Assembly: GCF_913063425.1 (NCBI RefSeq)
Contig: NZ_CAJXYK010000048.1
Span: 1-47,508, forward strand
DNA from: an uncultured Thiohalocapsa sp.
GTDB lineage: Bacteria > Pseudomonadota > Gammaproteobacteria > Chromatiales > Chromatiaceae
Reading direction: 5' to 3'
Length of the DNA stretch: 47,508 bases
Numbering within the stretch: position 1 is the first letter of the stretch; each line of letters opens with the position of its first letter. Shown here piece by piece: positions 8,755 to 19,029 of the stretch. A program made the position numbers and the translations under genes. Below the pieces are notes generated by a model. It searched no databases. It was not told where the DNA came from and saw only the letters and a list, made by a program, of their open reading frames with translations.

Positions 8755-9291
8755 TCAGTCGCAGAGGGCACGGATCTGGCTGCGGGTCTGCTCCATCAGG
8801 CGCTGGCGCTGCTCGCGCGTAGGTCCCACCAGCGTGCCGTCCGGCAGCTCCAGATAGGCGGCACCCAGGTTCGTGAGCGTGCGCAGGTTCGTGCGCGCGG
8901 CGGTACAGGCGGCGGCGCGCTGCTCGGCGCGGGCGGCTTCCTCCGCTGCATGCTCGGCCTGTTTCTCGCGGGTATAGCGGCGATCGAAATCCGTCTCCAG
9001 CTGCCGGCGCAGACGCTCCAGCGCCGCGGCGGTCTCCGTGGCGCTCGGACCCGGGTCCGGTGTCATGCTGGCGGCCTCGCCGCTGGGCGGTGGGGTCTGC
9101 GAGTACACGGTGACACCATTCTCGTCCACGTAGCGGTAGACCTCGCCGAGCGCGGCCACGGACCACAGCAAGGTGAAGCAGGCGAGCATTGCGCCGAGCC
9201 GCGCGTGCGTCGGCAAGCTTACCGGCGCTGCGGCGCCGCGAACGCCCGTGGCAGGCCGGGTTGTAGGGGCAGTGGTATGGGTGCAGGACAT
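8755..9291 (-). CDS. Exported DUF4124-domain protein
   Basis: A 178-aa protein. A hydrophobic stretch (ACFTLLWSVAALG, about residues 36-49) forms a signal or anchor segment. It is followed at once by the DUF4124 core, VYRYVDENGVTVYSQTPPP, which is typical of secreted proteobacterial proteins of unknown role. The middle is a charged helical region (about 75-125, rich in Glu/Arg/Ala). The C-terminus has conserved-looking Cys residues (AACTAAR and RALCD) and the segment YLELPDGTLVGPTREQRQRLM. ATG 9291 with a GGAG box was chosen; the alternative at the Met before LACFTLLW would give a shorter signal without positive charge. Confidence 0.72.
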   Translation of the reverse strand: MSCTHTTAPTTRPATGVRGAAAPVSLPTHARLGAMLACFTLLWSVAALGEVYRYVDENGVTVYSQTPPPSGEAASMTPDPGPSATETAAALERLRRQLETDFDRRYTREKQAEHAAEEAARAEQRAAACTAARTNLRTLTNLGAAYLELPDGTLVGPTREQRQRLMEQTRSQIRALCD

Positions 9292-9890
9292 GGAGGGGCG
9301 CTCCGCAGCGGCGGACGCTGCGCCGGGGTTGATCCGGGCATGGTCCGGACATCGGTGCTGAGTATCGAAAGGCCGTCGCCCGAAGGTCAACATCGTGAGA
9401 CAGACGAGCCGGCGTGGACTCCCGGTGCAGACGCATGCAACCGGGCGACGATCCCAGTCGGGCAGCAATCGCAGCAGGGGCGCGGCGACGACCAGCCTGA
9501 CACGGGGAGGCCGGACGCTCGGCAATCTTCCCGGACGCCCGGCAATCTGCCCAGACGATGCAGCCTTGACCAAGATCGTATGAATCACGTATTTTCGAGC
9601 GTTCTCCGGCGCCTCACGCCGTGTGTGCCGCCGGCGCTGGATGCCATGCCCGTCCCGCGTCGCAGGCGCATCGTCGCGCTTGCCGACGACCCTTGAGCCT
9701 CGATACGGCTTGAGGTCGCTGGGTCAGCCGACGCCCACTCGCGGTGAGAGTTTGGCATCCGCGCGGGCGGGTCGGAACTGACCACGCCCGCAGTGGGTTG
9801 GTATCCCGGCGCGGCGTTGGGCCGCTTGAGACCAGCACATTCGCAATGAGGTCGCTTTGCTGGCGGGCTTGCAGGCATTGTGAGCCCTCC
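9292..9890. other. Intergenic region between a DUF4124 gene and ilvB
   Basis: No supportable gene. Frames on both strands have shadow-like composition. It must hold the divergent promoters for the DUF4124 gene and ilvB, but I see no strong -35/-10 pair and no clear attenuator peptide rich in Ile/Leu/Val codons. Confidence 0.45.
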
Positions 9891-9935
9891 AGAGTGAGTC
9901 CCCCCAGAGTGAATCCCCCTAGAGTGAGTCCCTCC
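9891..9935 (+). repeat. Three tandem 15-bp repeats upstream of ilvB
   Basis: Three units of agagtga(g/a)tccc(c/t)cc(c/t) lie directly side by side and end 34 bp before the ilvB start. The spacing of 15 bp is not a multiple of a helical turn, so cooperative binding on one face is not obvious. It may be a regulatory site or a small variable repeat. Confidence 0.6.
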
Positions 9936-9969
9936 AAGAGAGCGGTCAGCCCCCCGAGAGGTCAACCCG

Positions 9970-11775
9970 ATGGATCCAGTCAAGCCGGATCAACTTCAGC
10001 CGGAGCAGCGCACGCGCGGCACAGGTGCCAGCCCGGGCGCCGCGGTCACCGAGCTCAGCGGTGCCGAGATCACGGTACAGGCGCTGATCGACGAGGGGGT
10101 TGAATTCGTCTTCGGCTACCCAGGCGGTGCGGTGCTCCACATCTACGACGCGCTGTTCAAGCGCGACGAGATCAAGCACATCCTGGTGCGCCACGAGCAG
10201 GGCGCCACCCATGCCGCGGACGGCTATGCCCGTGCCACCGGCAAAGTGGGCGTCTGCCTCGTCACCTCCGGTCCCGGCGCCACCAATGCTGTCACCGGCA
10301 TTGCCACTGCGCACATGGACTCCATCCCCATGGTCATCATCACGGGCCAGGTGCCGACGCCCGTCATCGGCAGCGACGCCTTCCAGGAGGTGGACACGGT
10401 CGGCATCACCCGGCCCTGCGTCAAGCACAACTTCCTGGTGAAGCGGGTGGAGGACCTCGCCGAGACCATCAAGAAGGCCTTTTTCATCGCCGGCTCGGGC
10501 CGGCCCGGCCCGGTGGTGGTGGACATCCCCAAGGACGTGACCGATCCGAACATCAAGATCCCATACAGGTATCCCGCCGAGATCGCCATGCGCTCCTACA
10601 ACCCGGCGCAGCGCGGGCACCAGGGACAGATGAAGAAGGCCGTGGAGAAGATGCTGGCGGCGAAGCGGCCGGTGGTCTACACCGGCGGCGGCGTGGTGCT
10701 GGGCGATGCCGCGGAGGCGCTGACGGCCTTGGTGCGGGAGCTCGGCTTCCCCATCACCAGCACGCTGATGGGCCTTGGCGCCTATCCCATGACCGACCAG
10801 CAGTTCCTCGGCATGCTCGGCATGCACGGCACCTACGAGGCCAACATGGCCATGCACGAGACGGACTGCCTCATCGCCATCGGCGCCCGTTTCGACGACC
10901 GGGTGACGGGCAAGATCGAGCACTTCTGTCCACATGCCGAGATCATCCACGTGGACGTGGACCCGTCCTCCATCTCCAAAACCGTCAAAGTGCATGTGCC
11001 CATCGTCGGCCCGGTGCAGACGGTGCTGAAGGATATGCTGGCGGTGCTGAAGGACACGGGCGGGCGGCCGGATCGCGATGCGCTCACCGCCTGGTGGCAG
11101 CAGATCGACGATTGGAAGCGCATGGACTGCCTGCGCTACGACCGCACCAGCCCTGTCATCAAGCCGCAGTTCGCGGTGGAAACCCTGTACAAGGTCACCA
11201 ACGGCGAGCTGTTCCTCACCTCCGACGTGGGCCAGCATCAAATGTTCGCGGCCCAGTTCTACCCGTTCGACAAGCCGCGGCGCTGGATCAACTCGGGCGG
11301 CCTCGGCACCATGGGCTTCGGCCTGCCGGCGGCCATGGGCGTGCAGCTCGCTTATCCGGACGCGCCCGTCGCCTGCATCTCCGGCGAGGCGAGCATCCTC
11401 ATGTGCATTCAGGAGATGGCCACCTGCAAGCAGTACGATCTGCCGGTGAAGGTGGTCCTGCTCAACAACGGCTACATGGGCATGGTCCGGCAGTGGCAGG
11501 AGTTCTTCTACGAGAGCCGCTATGCGCATTCCTATGTGGACGCGCTGCCGGACTTCGTGAAGCTCGCCGAGAGCTTCGGCCACGTCGGCATGCGGGTGGA
11601 GAAGCCGGATGAGCTGGAGGCGGCGATGAGCGAGGCCTTCGGGATGAAAGATCGCTTCGTCTTCCTGGACGTCATCGTCGATCCGGCCGAGAACGTCTAT
11701 CCCATGATCGCCGCCGGCAAGGGCCACCACGAGATGGAGCTGCCGCCGACGATGTCGGAGCGGGAGCTCGCCTGA
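9970..11775 (+). CDS. ilvB: Acetolactate synthase, large (catalytic) subunit
   Basis: A 601-aa thiamine-diphosphate enzyme. It condenses two pyruvates, or pyruvate with 2-oxobutyrate, in the first shared step of valine, leucine and isoleucine synthesis. The N-terminal PYR domain holds the catalytic Glu76 in RHEQGATHAADGYARATG. The central FAD-binding domain includes TGGGVVLGDA and GARFDDRVTG. The C-terminal PP domain has SGEASILMCIQE (Glu473), where most relatives have GDG; as I recall the GEA form also occurs in other gammaproteobacteria, so it need not be a defect. The first 28 residues are a loose, Pro/Gly-rich extension. The ATG is preceded by AGAGG at good spacing. It could equally be named ilvI, as its partner is the ilvN/ilvH-type subunit downstream. 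Confidence 0.96.
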   Translation: MDPVKPDQLQPEQRTRGTGASPGAAVTELSGAEITVQALIDEGVEFVFGYPGGAVLHIYDALFKRDEIKHILVRHEQGATHAADGYARATGKVGVCLVTSGPGATNAVTGIATAHMDSIPMVIITGQVPTPVIGSDAFQEVDTVGITRPCVKHNFLVKRVEDLAETIKKAFFIAGSGRPGPVVVDIPKDVTDPNIKIPYRYPAEIAMRSYNPAQRGHQGQMKKAVEKMLAAKRPVVYTGGGVVLGDAAEALTALVRELGFPITSTLMGLGAYPMTDQQFLGMLGMHGTYEANMAMHETDCLIAIGARFDDRVTGKIEHFCPHAEIIHVDVDPSSISKTVKVHVPIVGPVQTVLKDMLAVLKDTGGRPDRDALTAWWQQIDDWKRMDCLRYDRTSPVIKPQFAVETLYKVTNGELFLTSDVGQHQMFAAQFYPFDKPRRWINSGGLGTMGFGLPAAMGVQLAYPDAPVACISGEASILMCIQEMATCKQYDLPVKVVLLNNGYMGMVRQWQEFFYESRYAHSYVDALPDFVKLAESFGHVGMRVEKPDELEAAMSEAFGMKDRFVFLDVIVDPAENVYPMIAAGKGHHEMELPPTMSERELA

Positions 11776-11986
11776 GGCGGGTGCGAAGACAAGCCCCATG
11801 CCGGCGACTGAATGACGCAGAAGCACAGGGCGCAGACCGGTGCAGGCGTGCACGGGTGCGGAAGGGCACAGCCGGCGCGGATGGCCCCCTGCACGTCTGC
11901 ACTGCTCTGCTGCCTGCACCACGTATGACCGTACCTGGCCCAGTTGCCGAACATAGAAACTCCTGCCCGTCCGGAAGCGAATCCGA

Positions 11987-12478
11987 ATGAGACACATCCT
12001 CTCCATGCTGGTGGAAAACGAATCCGGCGCGCTCTCGCGCATCGCCGGGCTGTTCTCCGCCCGCGGCTACAACATCGAGTCACTGACCGTCGCGCCGACG
12101 GATGAGCCGACGCTCTCGCGCATGACGCTGGTGACCAGCGGCAACGACGACATCGTCGAGCAGATCAAAAAGCAGCTGAACAAGCTCATCGACGTGGTCA
12201 AGCTCCAGGATCTGTCCGAGGGCGAGCACATCGAGCGCGAGATGATGCTCATCAAGCTTAAGGCCGCCCGCCCGGACCGCGAAGAGCTGAAGCGCCTGAC
12301 GGAGATCTTTCGCGCCAAGGTCATCGACGTGACCGACGTGAGTTATGTCGTCGAGCTGACGGGCGCGTCGAAGAAGCTCGACGCCTTCATCGAGGCCGTG
12401 CCGGAGGGGCTCATCACCGAGGTCGTCCGCTCCGGGCCTACCGGCATTTCTCGCGGCGAGAAAGGGTTGACGCTGTGA
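11987..12478 (+). CDS. ilvN: Acetolactate synthase, small (regulatory) subunit
   Basis: A 163-aa regulatory partner of the catalytic subunit that confers valine feedback control. The N-terminal ACT domain (about residues 2-78) begins MRHILSMLVENESGALSRI and contains the ARGYNIESL turn involved in effector binding. The C-terminal domain (about 80-160) has LIKLKAARPDREELKRL and ends GLTL. The length matches IlvH-type subunits. It lies 211 bp after the ilvB stop, an unusually wide gap for this pair, and 132 bp before ilvC. The start has GGAAG about 11 bp upstream. The gene could also be called ilvH. Confidence 0.95.
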   Translation: MRHILSMLVENESGALSRIAGLFSARGYNIESLTVAPTDEPTLSRMTLVTSGNDDIVEQIKKQLNKLIDVVKLQDLSEGEHIEREMMLIKLKAARPDREELKRLTEIFRAKVIDVTDVSYVVELTGASKKLDAFIEAVPEGLITEVVRSGPTGISRGEKGLTL

Positions 12479-12483
12479 GTAGC

Positions 12484-13633
<1,150 letters not shown>

Positions 13634-13760
13634 GGGCCGCAACAGCCTTGCGACTGCCCGCCGTGCCGTTATCGGCGCCCGTCAGGCTTGCGGTCTGCGT
13701 GGACGCCTGCCGGCGGATGCTGACGCCGCGGTTCGGGCAGAGGCTGCAACGGCTGCTGCC

Positions 13761-14201
13761 ATGAGCCACCAGCCGAGCCTTTATGAGCGGGACTTCCACG
13801 CCTGGGCCGAGGAGCAGGCCCGGCTGTTGCGTGCCGGGCTGATCGCCGAGGCCGACCTGTCCCATATCGCCGAACAGATCGAGGCCTTGGGTGCGAGCGA
13901 GCGGCGGGAGCTGGAAAGTCGGCTCAAGGTGCTGTTGCAGCACCTTTTGCAGTGGCGGTACCAACCCGCGAAGCGCTCGTCGGGTTGGGCCGGCACCATC
14001 GCCGAGCAGCGGGACCAGCTCGACTCCCTGCTGCGACAGAGCCCCTCTCTGCGGCATCTTCTACCGGACTATACGGGCTACGCCTACCCCAAGGCGCGCC
14101 GAGCTGCGGCGCTCGAGACCGGGCTTGCACCTGACCGCTTCCCTGAGCGGTGCCCCTTCGCGGAGGCTCAGGTGCTGGACCCAGACTTCCTACCCGACTG
14201 A
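13761..14201 (+). CDS. DUF29-family protein
   Basis: A 146-aa cytoplasmic protein of the DUF29 family, common in cyanobacteria and purple sulfur bacteria and of unknown function. The N-terminal signature is LYERDFHAWAEEQARLLRAG, then ADLSHIAEQIEALGASERRELESRLKVLLQHLLQW, a helical pattern that defines the family. The tail has YPKARRAAALETGL and ends PDFLPD, with an FPERCPF motif. No strong ribosome site precedes ATG 13761. It lies 127 bp after ilvC and is probably unrelated to it. DUF29 genes are often present in many copies per genome. Confidence 0.85.
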   Translation: MSHQPSLYERDFHAWAEEQARLLRAGLIAEADLSHIAEQIEALGASERRELESRLKVLLQHLLQWRYQPAKRSSGWAGTIAEQRDQLDSLLRQSPSLRHLLPDYTGYAYPKARRAAALETGLAPDRFPERCPFAEAQVLDPDFLPD

Positions 14202-14211
14202 GAGTCGCGGA

Positions 14212-14229
14212 GCGAGCGCCTACGCTCGC
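14212..14229. terminator. Hairpin after the DUF29 gene, possible terminator
   Basis: A 6-bp GC stem (gcgagc / gctcgc) with a 6-base loop starts 11 bp after the DUF29 stop, where the DUF29 and CorC-type genes converge. There is no T tract on either side, so its efficiency as a terminator is doubtful. Confidence 0.25.
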
Positions 14230-14437
14230 ATGATATGGGGACGCTATACAAAACTGCGTTGCATGCACGCCCTCTTGATTCCATCGCGTGCCGAGAAAAC
14301 GGGGCGGCATGCTCCTTAGCGCCGACGCTGCCGGAACCGGTCCCTGTTTGAGCTTAAAGGGCTGTATCGCGCTCTCTCCGCTGGGTTCAAGTGCGTAGAC
14401 GGTGAGCTGCGTGGGCTTGTGTGGCGGCCTTCCGGCG

Positions 14438-15787
14438 TCAGGACGGACTCGCTCCAGTGTCGGCACCAGCATCCGCCGCTGTGCCCCCATCAGCGACGCG
14501 CTCCACCAGCACCTTATCCACGCGCTGCTGGTCCATGTCCACCACCTCGAAGCGCAGCCCGGCCGCCTCGAAGTGCTCCGATGCCCGCGGCACCCGCCCC
14601 AGCGCATGCATCACGAAGCCGCCGACGGTGTGGAACCCGGCCTCTGCCTCACCCGGTAGTGGTGCTGCGGCGCCGAGCTCCGCGCGCAGGCGCTCGAGCG
14701 CCATACTGCCGTCCACGAGCCATGAGCCGTCGGCACGCTGCGTGATTTCGTCGGCGTTCGCGACATCCTCGCCCAGGGGCGTCCCGACGATGGCAGCCAG
14801 CACATCGGCGAGGGTCACCACCCCCTCGAGGCTGCCGTATTCGTCCACGATCAGCGCCAGATTGATCCGGTGGTCGCGGAAGGTCTCCAGCAACTGCGCG
14901 CCGTTCAGGCTTTGGGGCACGAACAACGGCGGCTGCACCTGCGCTGCCAGCGCTTCCGCCGACAGATCTGCCGCGGTGAGGCAACGCGGCAGCAGCTCCG
15001 TCATCTTGATGATGCCGAGCAACTGCTGGTCCAGCCCGCCGCGATGGACCGGCACCAGGGTGTGGGTGAGGGCGGCGAGCGACAGCCTCAGCGCTTCCGG
15101 CTCCTGCTCCAGGTCCAGCGCCTCGATCTCGTTGCGGGGCGTCATGATGGCGTCGATGCGCTGCTCGTCCAGGCGCAGCACATTGGCGACCATGGGCCCC
15201 TCGCTCGCGTGGAAGACCCCGGCCTCCGCTCCCTGCGCCATCAGCACACGGATCTCCTCGTCACTCACCGGTGGCTCGCCATCGCGGCGGGCGCCGATAA
15301 GGCGCATGAGCAGGGCACTGGAGGCCGACAGCAGCCAGACCACCGGCAGCGCGGCCCGCGACAGCCAGCCCAGCGGGGTCGCAACCAGCGCCGCCAGGGC
15401 TTCCGGCGCCAGCAGCGCCAGCTGCTTGGGTACCAGCTCACCGACGACCACTGAGAGGTAAGTGATCGCGCCCACCACCAGCACCAGCGCCAGCGCATCT
15501 GCATAGGCTGCGAGCACCGGGATGCTGGACAGCGTCTCTCGCACCGGCTCGGCCAGCGCGGCTTCGCCGAGCGCCCCCATGAGCACCCCCACCAGCGTGA
15601 TGCCCACCTGAATGGTGGATAGAAAGGCACCCGGATCGCTTTTCAGTGCCAGCGCGCGGCGAGCACCGCGCCGGCCCCGCTCCGCAAGCTCCCCGAGCCG
15701 CGCGGGCCGGGCCGACACCACCGCGATCTCCGATAAGGCGAAGACGCCGTTCGTGAGGACCAGCACCAGAATCAACAGGACTTCCAT
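14438..15787 (-). CDS. CorC/CNNM-type (HlyC/TlyC) membrane transporter
   Basis: A 449-aa protein of the hemolysin-C/CorC family, now regarded as CNNM-like Mg2+/Co2+ transport proteins. The N-terminal DUF21 domain (about 1-185) has four hydrophobic segments, starting with MEVLLILVLVLTNGVFALSEIAVVSA. The cytosolic CBS pair (about 200-325) contains DAIMTPRNEIEALDLE, LVPVHRGG and INLALIVDEYGSLEGVVTLADVL. The C-terminal CorC_HlyC domain (about 345-425) contains SWLVDGSMALERL and GGFVMHALGRVP. The last 20 residues are low-complexity Gly/Ala/Asp. The gene stands alone; its neighbours give no hint of the transported ion. Confidence 0.9.
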   Translation of the reverse strand: MEVLLILVLVLTNGVFALSEIAVVSARPARLGELAERGRRGARRALALKSDPGAFLSTIQVGITLVGVLMGALGEAALAEPVRETLSSIPVLAAYADALALVLVVGAITYLSVVVGELVPKQLALLAPEALAALVATPLGWLSRAALPVVWLLSASSALLMRLIGARRDGEPPVSDEEIRVLMAQGAEAGVFHASEGPMVANVLRLDEQRIDAIMTPRNEIEALDLEQEPEALRLSLAALTHTLVPVHRGGLDQQLLGIIKMTELLPRCLTAADLSAEALAAQVQPPLFVPQSLNGAQLLETFRDHRINLALIVDEYGSLEGVVTLADVLAAIVGTPLGEDVANADEITQRADGSWLVDGSMALERLRAELGAAAPLPGEAEAGFHTVGGFVMHALGRVPRASEHFEAAGLRFEVVDMDQQRVDKVLVERVADGGTAADAGADTGASPS

Positions 15788-16053
15788 CGCTTACGCCGTC
15801 GTTGCTCATGCCGGTGCGCAGCATGACATAACGGCGCTCGCACCACCGGAGCCGCGCACCGCGACCCGCGTCGCCCAGTGAGCGGGTCATCCCGCGGCGT
15901 CGTTGTGCCGAGCCAAGTGCGCCTTCAGCAAGGCCGGTACGGGAGGCCGTGGCACGCCGTTTTGATATGACGGATGCATACGCGCAAGGACCCGGCCACC
16001 TCGGGGTGCCCGGGCCCTTCGCGGCGGGCCGGGAAACCGGCCTGCTTGCGCCA

Positions 16054-16566
16054 CTAGGGGCAGGCGCTCTTGTCGCCGCCGACGCTGCCGGTGAGCTGCA
16101 GGAACTGGTTGAACGGCCCCATCACGCCCATGGCCTCCATCTTCGGACCGCTGAATTTGAGCTTGCCGGTGGTCATGGCACCCATGGCGCCGCAGCCGGA
16201 CTTGCCCTCACCCATGCAGGTCCAATCTTCGTCGCTCGCATGCATCAAATAATCGACGCCGTAATCCGGTGAGTTATTGGTCACTGCGCCGCCATAAGTG
16301 CAGACAGCCTTCCCGTCCTTGTTCGTGATCTTGAGCTCAACCTTAGTGCCGAGCCCGCACTTGTCCCGATACAGATGAATGGTCTTGAAGCCGCGGCCAT
16401 CATCATTCTGCGCCCACTTGGCAAGCTTGCTCGTCAAAGTCGCATTGCTGTTCCAGGCGTTGCAGGCCTGTTTCGCCCATTGTGAGCTCATGAAGACCTC
16501 TGCGTGTGCAGCAGAACCGATGCCGGCGAGCAGTGCCGTAATGGCCAGGTTGCGGATGAATCTCAT
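16054..16566 (-). CDS. Exported SCP2-like (sterol-carrier domain) protein
   Basis: A 170-aa protein with a clear signal peptide (MRFIRNLAITALLAGIGSAAHA, cleaved before EVFM). The start at 16566 has a strong GAGGAGA box; the frame remains open upstream without a reason to use it. The mature part has VFMSSQWAKQACNAWNSN, four or more Cys residues (KQAC, KCG, AVCTYGG, WTCMG, GCGAMG, SACP) and a final KLKFSGPKMEAMGVMGPFNQFL segment as in SCP2-type proteins that bind hydrophobic ligands. It would act in the periplasm. The Cys content suggests disulfides. The function in bacteria is unknown. Confidence 0.68.
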   Translation of the reverse strand: MRFIRNLAITALLAGIGSAAHAEVFMSSQWAKQACNAWNSNATLTSKLAKWAQNDDGRGFKTIHLYRDKCGLGTKVELKITNKDGKAVCTYGGAVTNNSPDYGVDYLMHASDEDWTCMGEGKSGCGAMGAMTTGKLKFSGPKMEAMGVMGPFNQFLQLTGSVGGDKSACP

Positions 16567-17182
16567 GGTGCTTTCTCCTCTGGTGAGGCCACGGCGGCGC
16601 CCTGCGGCCACGGTGCCGGCTGGATCTCGGTGGGCTCCGGGTGGCTGGTCAAGCGCGGTTATCGTATGGTACGCCGGCAGCCGCAGCCGGGATGCTACGC
16701 CACTCATCCCATGCCGGCAATGCGGTGATGCGCCGGCCGATCATTGCACCTTATCGCTGTATTGGCGAGCGTTTGCCGCCGAATCCGCTGCTTCCGGCCG
16801 TGTTGGAGCGAGCATGCAGCAGGGAATGCCTGATGCTGCTTTTCGGGGTGTTGCACAGCGAATTCACTGTCGCCCAATTCGAAGGTATTCCTGATAGCCT
16901 CAAGCAAGCGGAGCGGATAGGCGCACGAGGCGTGCGGCGCCCTGTGATTGGTCTTGAGCTGGTCAGGACGCACCTGCCGCGGTGTGATGCGGCACACCCT
17001 TATGTGGCGAGCGCCGATCCGATCACATAGAGCACCTGCACTGCGCCGCAGGTACTGTGACCGATCACGCCACGCTGCTCGGCGACGGCGGCGCGAGCCG
17101 GCTGAGCCGCGCGCGGCCGGTGCGGCGACCGGACCTGCGCCTGCTGAAGCCAGTGCGCACCGGGCCGGATTGACGGGCGCGC
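16567..17182. other. 616-bp region without a recognisable gene
   Basis: Composition is slightly less GC-rich near 16830-17040 than in the flanking genes. The open frames on both strands lack domain-like sequence. The promoter of the SCP2-like gene must lie in its first part. I see no repeat or RNA fold I can support. Confidence 0.45.
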
Positions 17183-17998
17183 TCAGCCACCCTCCCGGAA
17201 CCCGGGATAGAGCGTCATCCCGCCGTCCACATAGAGCGTCGTGCCGGTGACATAGTCCGAGTCGTCCGACGCCAGCCAGACGGCGGCGCGGCCGATGTCG
17301 CTGGGCTCGCCGATGCGCCCGTAAGGGATCAGCGTCAGCAGGTCTGCTTCCGCCTCCGCGGTTTCCCACGCGGAGCGGTTGATGGGGGTGCGAATGGCCC
17401 CCGGTGAGATGCCGTTGACCCGGATGCGGTGCTCGGCCACCTCCTGGGCCAGGCTCTTCAGGAACATGAGCACGCCGCCCTTGGAGGTGGCGTAGTTCAC
17501 GTGCCCGGCCCAGGGCACGATGTCGTGCACCGACGACATGCAGATGATCTTGCCCGCGGCACAGGACAGCTTCGCGTCGATGCCCTGGCGCAGGAAGGCC
17601 CGCACCGCCTCCCGCGCACACAGGAACTGCCCCGTCAGGTTCACCTCCAGCACCTTGTTCCATTGCGCGAGCGTCATCTCGTGGAAGGGGGCATCGCGCT
17701 GCAGCCCGGCGTTCGCCACCAGGATCTCGATCCCGCCCCAGGCGTCGAGCATGTCCCTGAACATCCGCTGTACCTGGCCCTCGTCGCTGACATCGGCCTC
17801 GAGCGCCATGGCCTCGCCGCCCTCCGTGCGGATGTCCTCAACCAGCGCCGCGGCGGCTTCCGGATTCACCACGTAGTTGATGACGACGCGCGCGCCGGCC
17901 TGTGCCAGCGCCCGCGCCACGGCGGCGCCGATGCCGGAGTTGGCGCCGGTGACCAGCGCGCGCTGGCCGCGGAGGGTGTCAGGGTGGATGGGGGGCAT
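17183..17998 (-). CDS. Glucose 1-dehydrogenase (SDR family)
   Basis: A 271-aa short-chain dehydrogenase. The cofactor motif TGANSGIG is at 17-24, NAG at 96-98, and the catalytic Ser156, Tyr169 and Lys173 lie in SSVHDIVPWAGHVNYATSK. The SSVH..PW segment, PGAIRTPIN and the C-terminus YVTGTTLYVDGGMTLYPGF are characteristic of Bacillus-type glucose 1-dehydrogenases, which oxidise beta-D-glucose to glucono-1,5-lactone with NAD(P)+. The start at 17998 has AGGAG upstream; an alternative Met nine codons earlier lacks one. It is the last of a same-strand set with gluconolactonase and gluconokinase, which supports the substrate call. Confidence 0.85.
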   Translation of the reverse strand: MPPIHPDTLRGQRALVTGANSGIGAAVARALAQAGARVVINYVVNPEAAAALVEDIRTEGGEAMALEADVSDEGQVQRMFRDMLDAWGGIEILVANAGLQRDAPFHEMTLAQWNKVLEVNLTGQFLCAREAVRAFLRQGIDAKLSCAAGKIICMSSVHDIVPWAGHVNYATSKGGVLMFLKSLAQEVAEHRIRVNGISPGAIRTPINRSAWETAEAEADLLTLIPYGRIGEPSDIGRAAVWLASDDSDYVTGTTLYVDGGMTLYPGFREGG

Positions 17999-18106
17999 GG
18001 AGCGGCTCCTGCGTGGTAGCGGCACATGGTGAATGCGTCAGAGGAGCTTACCGATCGGCGCAGCGACGGGCGAGACGCTGTCTTCGCCGGCGGCGGCCCC
18101 CGCAGC

Positions 18107-18955
18107 TCAGGGCAGTCCCGCGCCGGGCACGGCGACCTCCACCGCCTCGATACGCCCGCTCTTGAGCTGTGCGGCCTGTTCCGGGTCGCAGGTCTCGGCA
18201 GTGCAGACATGCAGCGTGCGCCGCTCCGGGCCGCCGAGCATGCAGGCGTAAGGGGTTCCGGTGGTCTCGCAGCGGGCGAGGATCTCGCCGCCGCGGGCGA
18301 CGCGCAGGGTCTCGTGCGTGCCGGGGGAGGCGATCCACAGCGCGCCGTCGGCGTCCAGACAGATGCCGTCCGGCGTGGCTTCGCCAAGCCCCGCCCAGAG
18401 GCCGCGGTCCGTCATGCGCCCGTCCGGACCAAGCTCAAACCAGCTCACGCGGTTGGCGAAGGTCTCGCCCACCAACAGGTTGCGGCCGTCCGGCGTGATG
18501 GCGGAGCCGTTGGGGAAGATGAGCCCATCGGCGAAGGGCGTGATGCTGCCGTCGGTCTCCACCAGCAGGAGCTCCGTCGGTGTCTTGGGCGCACCGCCAT
18601 CCACGTCGTAGCCGAAGTTGCCGGCGTAGACCCGGCCCGCGCTGTCCACCACCATGTCATTGCAGTGCCAGGGGGCGTGCTGCGACAGGTCCGCGTAGGG
18701 CCGCAGCCCGCCGTCGACGACGCGGACAATCTGTCGCGTCGTCATCAGCACACAGAGCAGCTCCCCGTTCGGCAGCCAACCGAGCCCGCCGGGTCGGTCT
18801 TCGGTGGTGGCGATGGTCGTCAGGCCGCCGTCGGCCGCCATCGCCAGCACCCGATGGGCGTGCTGGTCGGTAAACCAAAAGCGCCCGTCGTGCCAGCGGG
18901 GGCCTTCCGGAAAGGCAAGACCGTCGGCGATGACCTGTGCTTGGTAGAGCTCCAT
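18107..18955 (-). CDS. SMP-30/gluconolactonase-family lactonase
   Basis: A 282-aa six-bladed beta-propeller enzyme. By comparison with SMP-30, the metal ligands are Glu17 (FPEGPRW), Asn149 (FPNGSAITPDG) and Asp196 (TPDGICLD), with Asn99 (WHCNDMVVD) near the site. Such enzymes hydrolyse aldonolactones, here most likely glucono-lactone to gluconate. The gene lies between gluconokinase (74 bp upstream) and glucose 1-dehydrogenase (108 bp downstream) on one strand, which fits the pathway. No signal peptide is visible, so it acts in the cytoplasm. Family members also act on other sugar lactones. Confidence 0.87.
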   Translation of the reverse strand: MELYQAQVIADGLAFPEGPRWHDGRFWFTDQHAHRVLAMAADGGLTTIATTEDRPGGLGWLPNGELLCVLMTTRQIVRVVDGGLRPYADLSQHAPWHCNDMVVDSAGRVYAGNFGYDVDGGAPKTPTELLLVETDGSITPFADGLIFPNGSAITPDGRNLLVGETFANRVSWFELGPDGRMTDRGLWAGLGEATPDGICLDADGALWIASPGTHETLRVARGGEILARCETTGTPYACMLGGPERRTLHVCTAETCDPEQAAQLKSGRIEAVEVAVPGAGLP

Positions 18956-19029
18956 GGCGATCTCCTGACAGACTTTGAAGGGATTGGCTTAGACCTGCGC
19001 GGGCGCGTGGCAGAGACCGTCACGACGGC

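Noticed and set aside
11386-11394. GEA in place of the GDG thiamine-diphosphate motif of IlvB as a sign of an inactive enzyme
   Set aside because: All other catalytic features are present, and the same variant is, as far as I recall, normal in related gammaproteobacteria.
9946-12042. A long minus-strand open frame opposite ilvB
   Set aside because: It lacks family-like sequence, is rich in His/Arg/Gly/Val and mirrors ilvB codons; high GC opens such antisense frames.
14230-14437. A remnant protein-coding frame on the minus strand before the CorC-type gene
   Set aside because: A short stretch has protein-like composition, but no family was recognised and no start or ribosome site is present.
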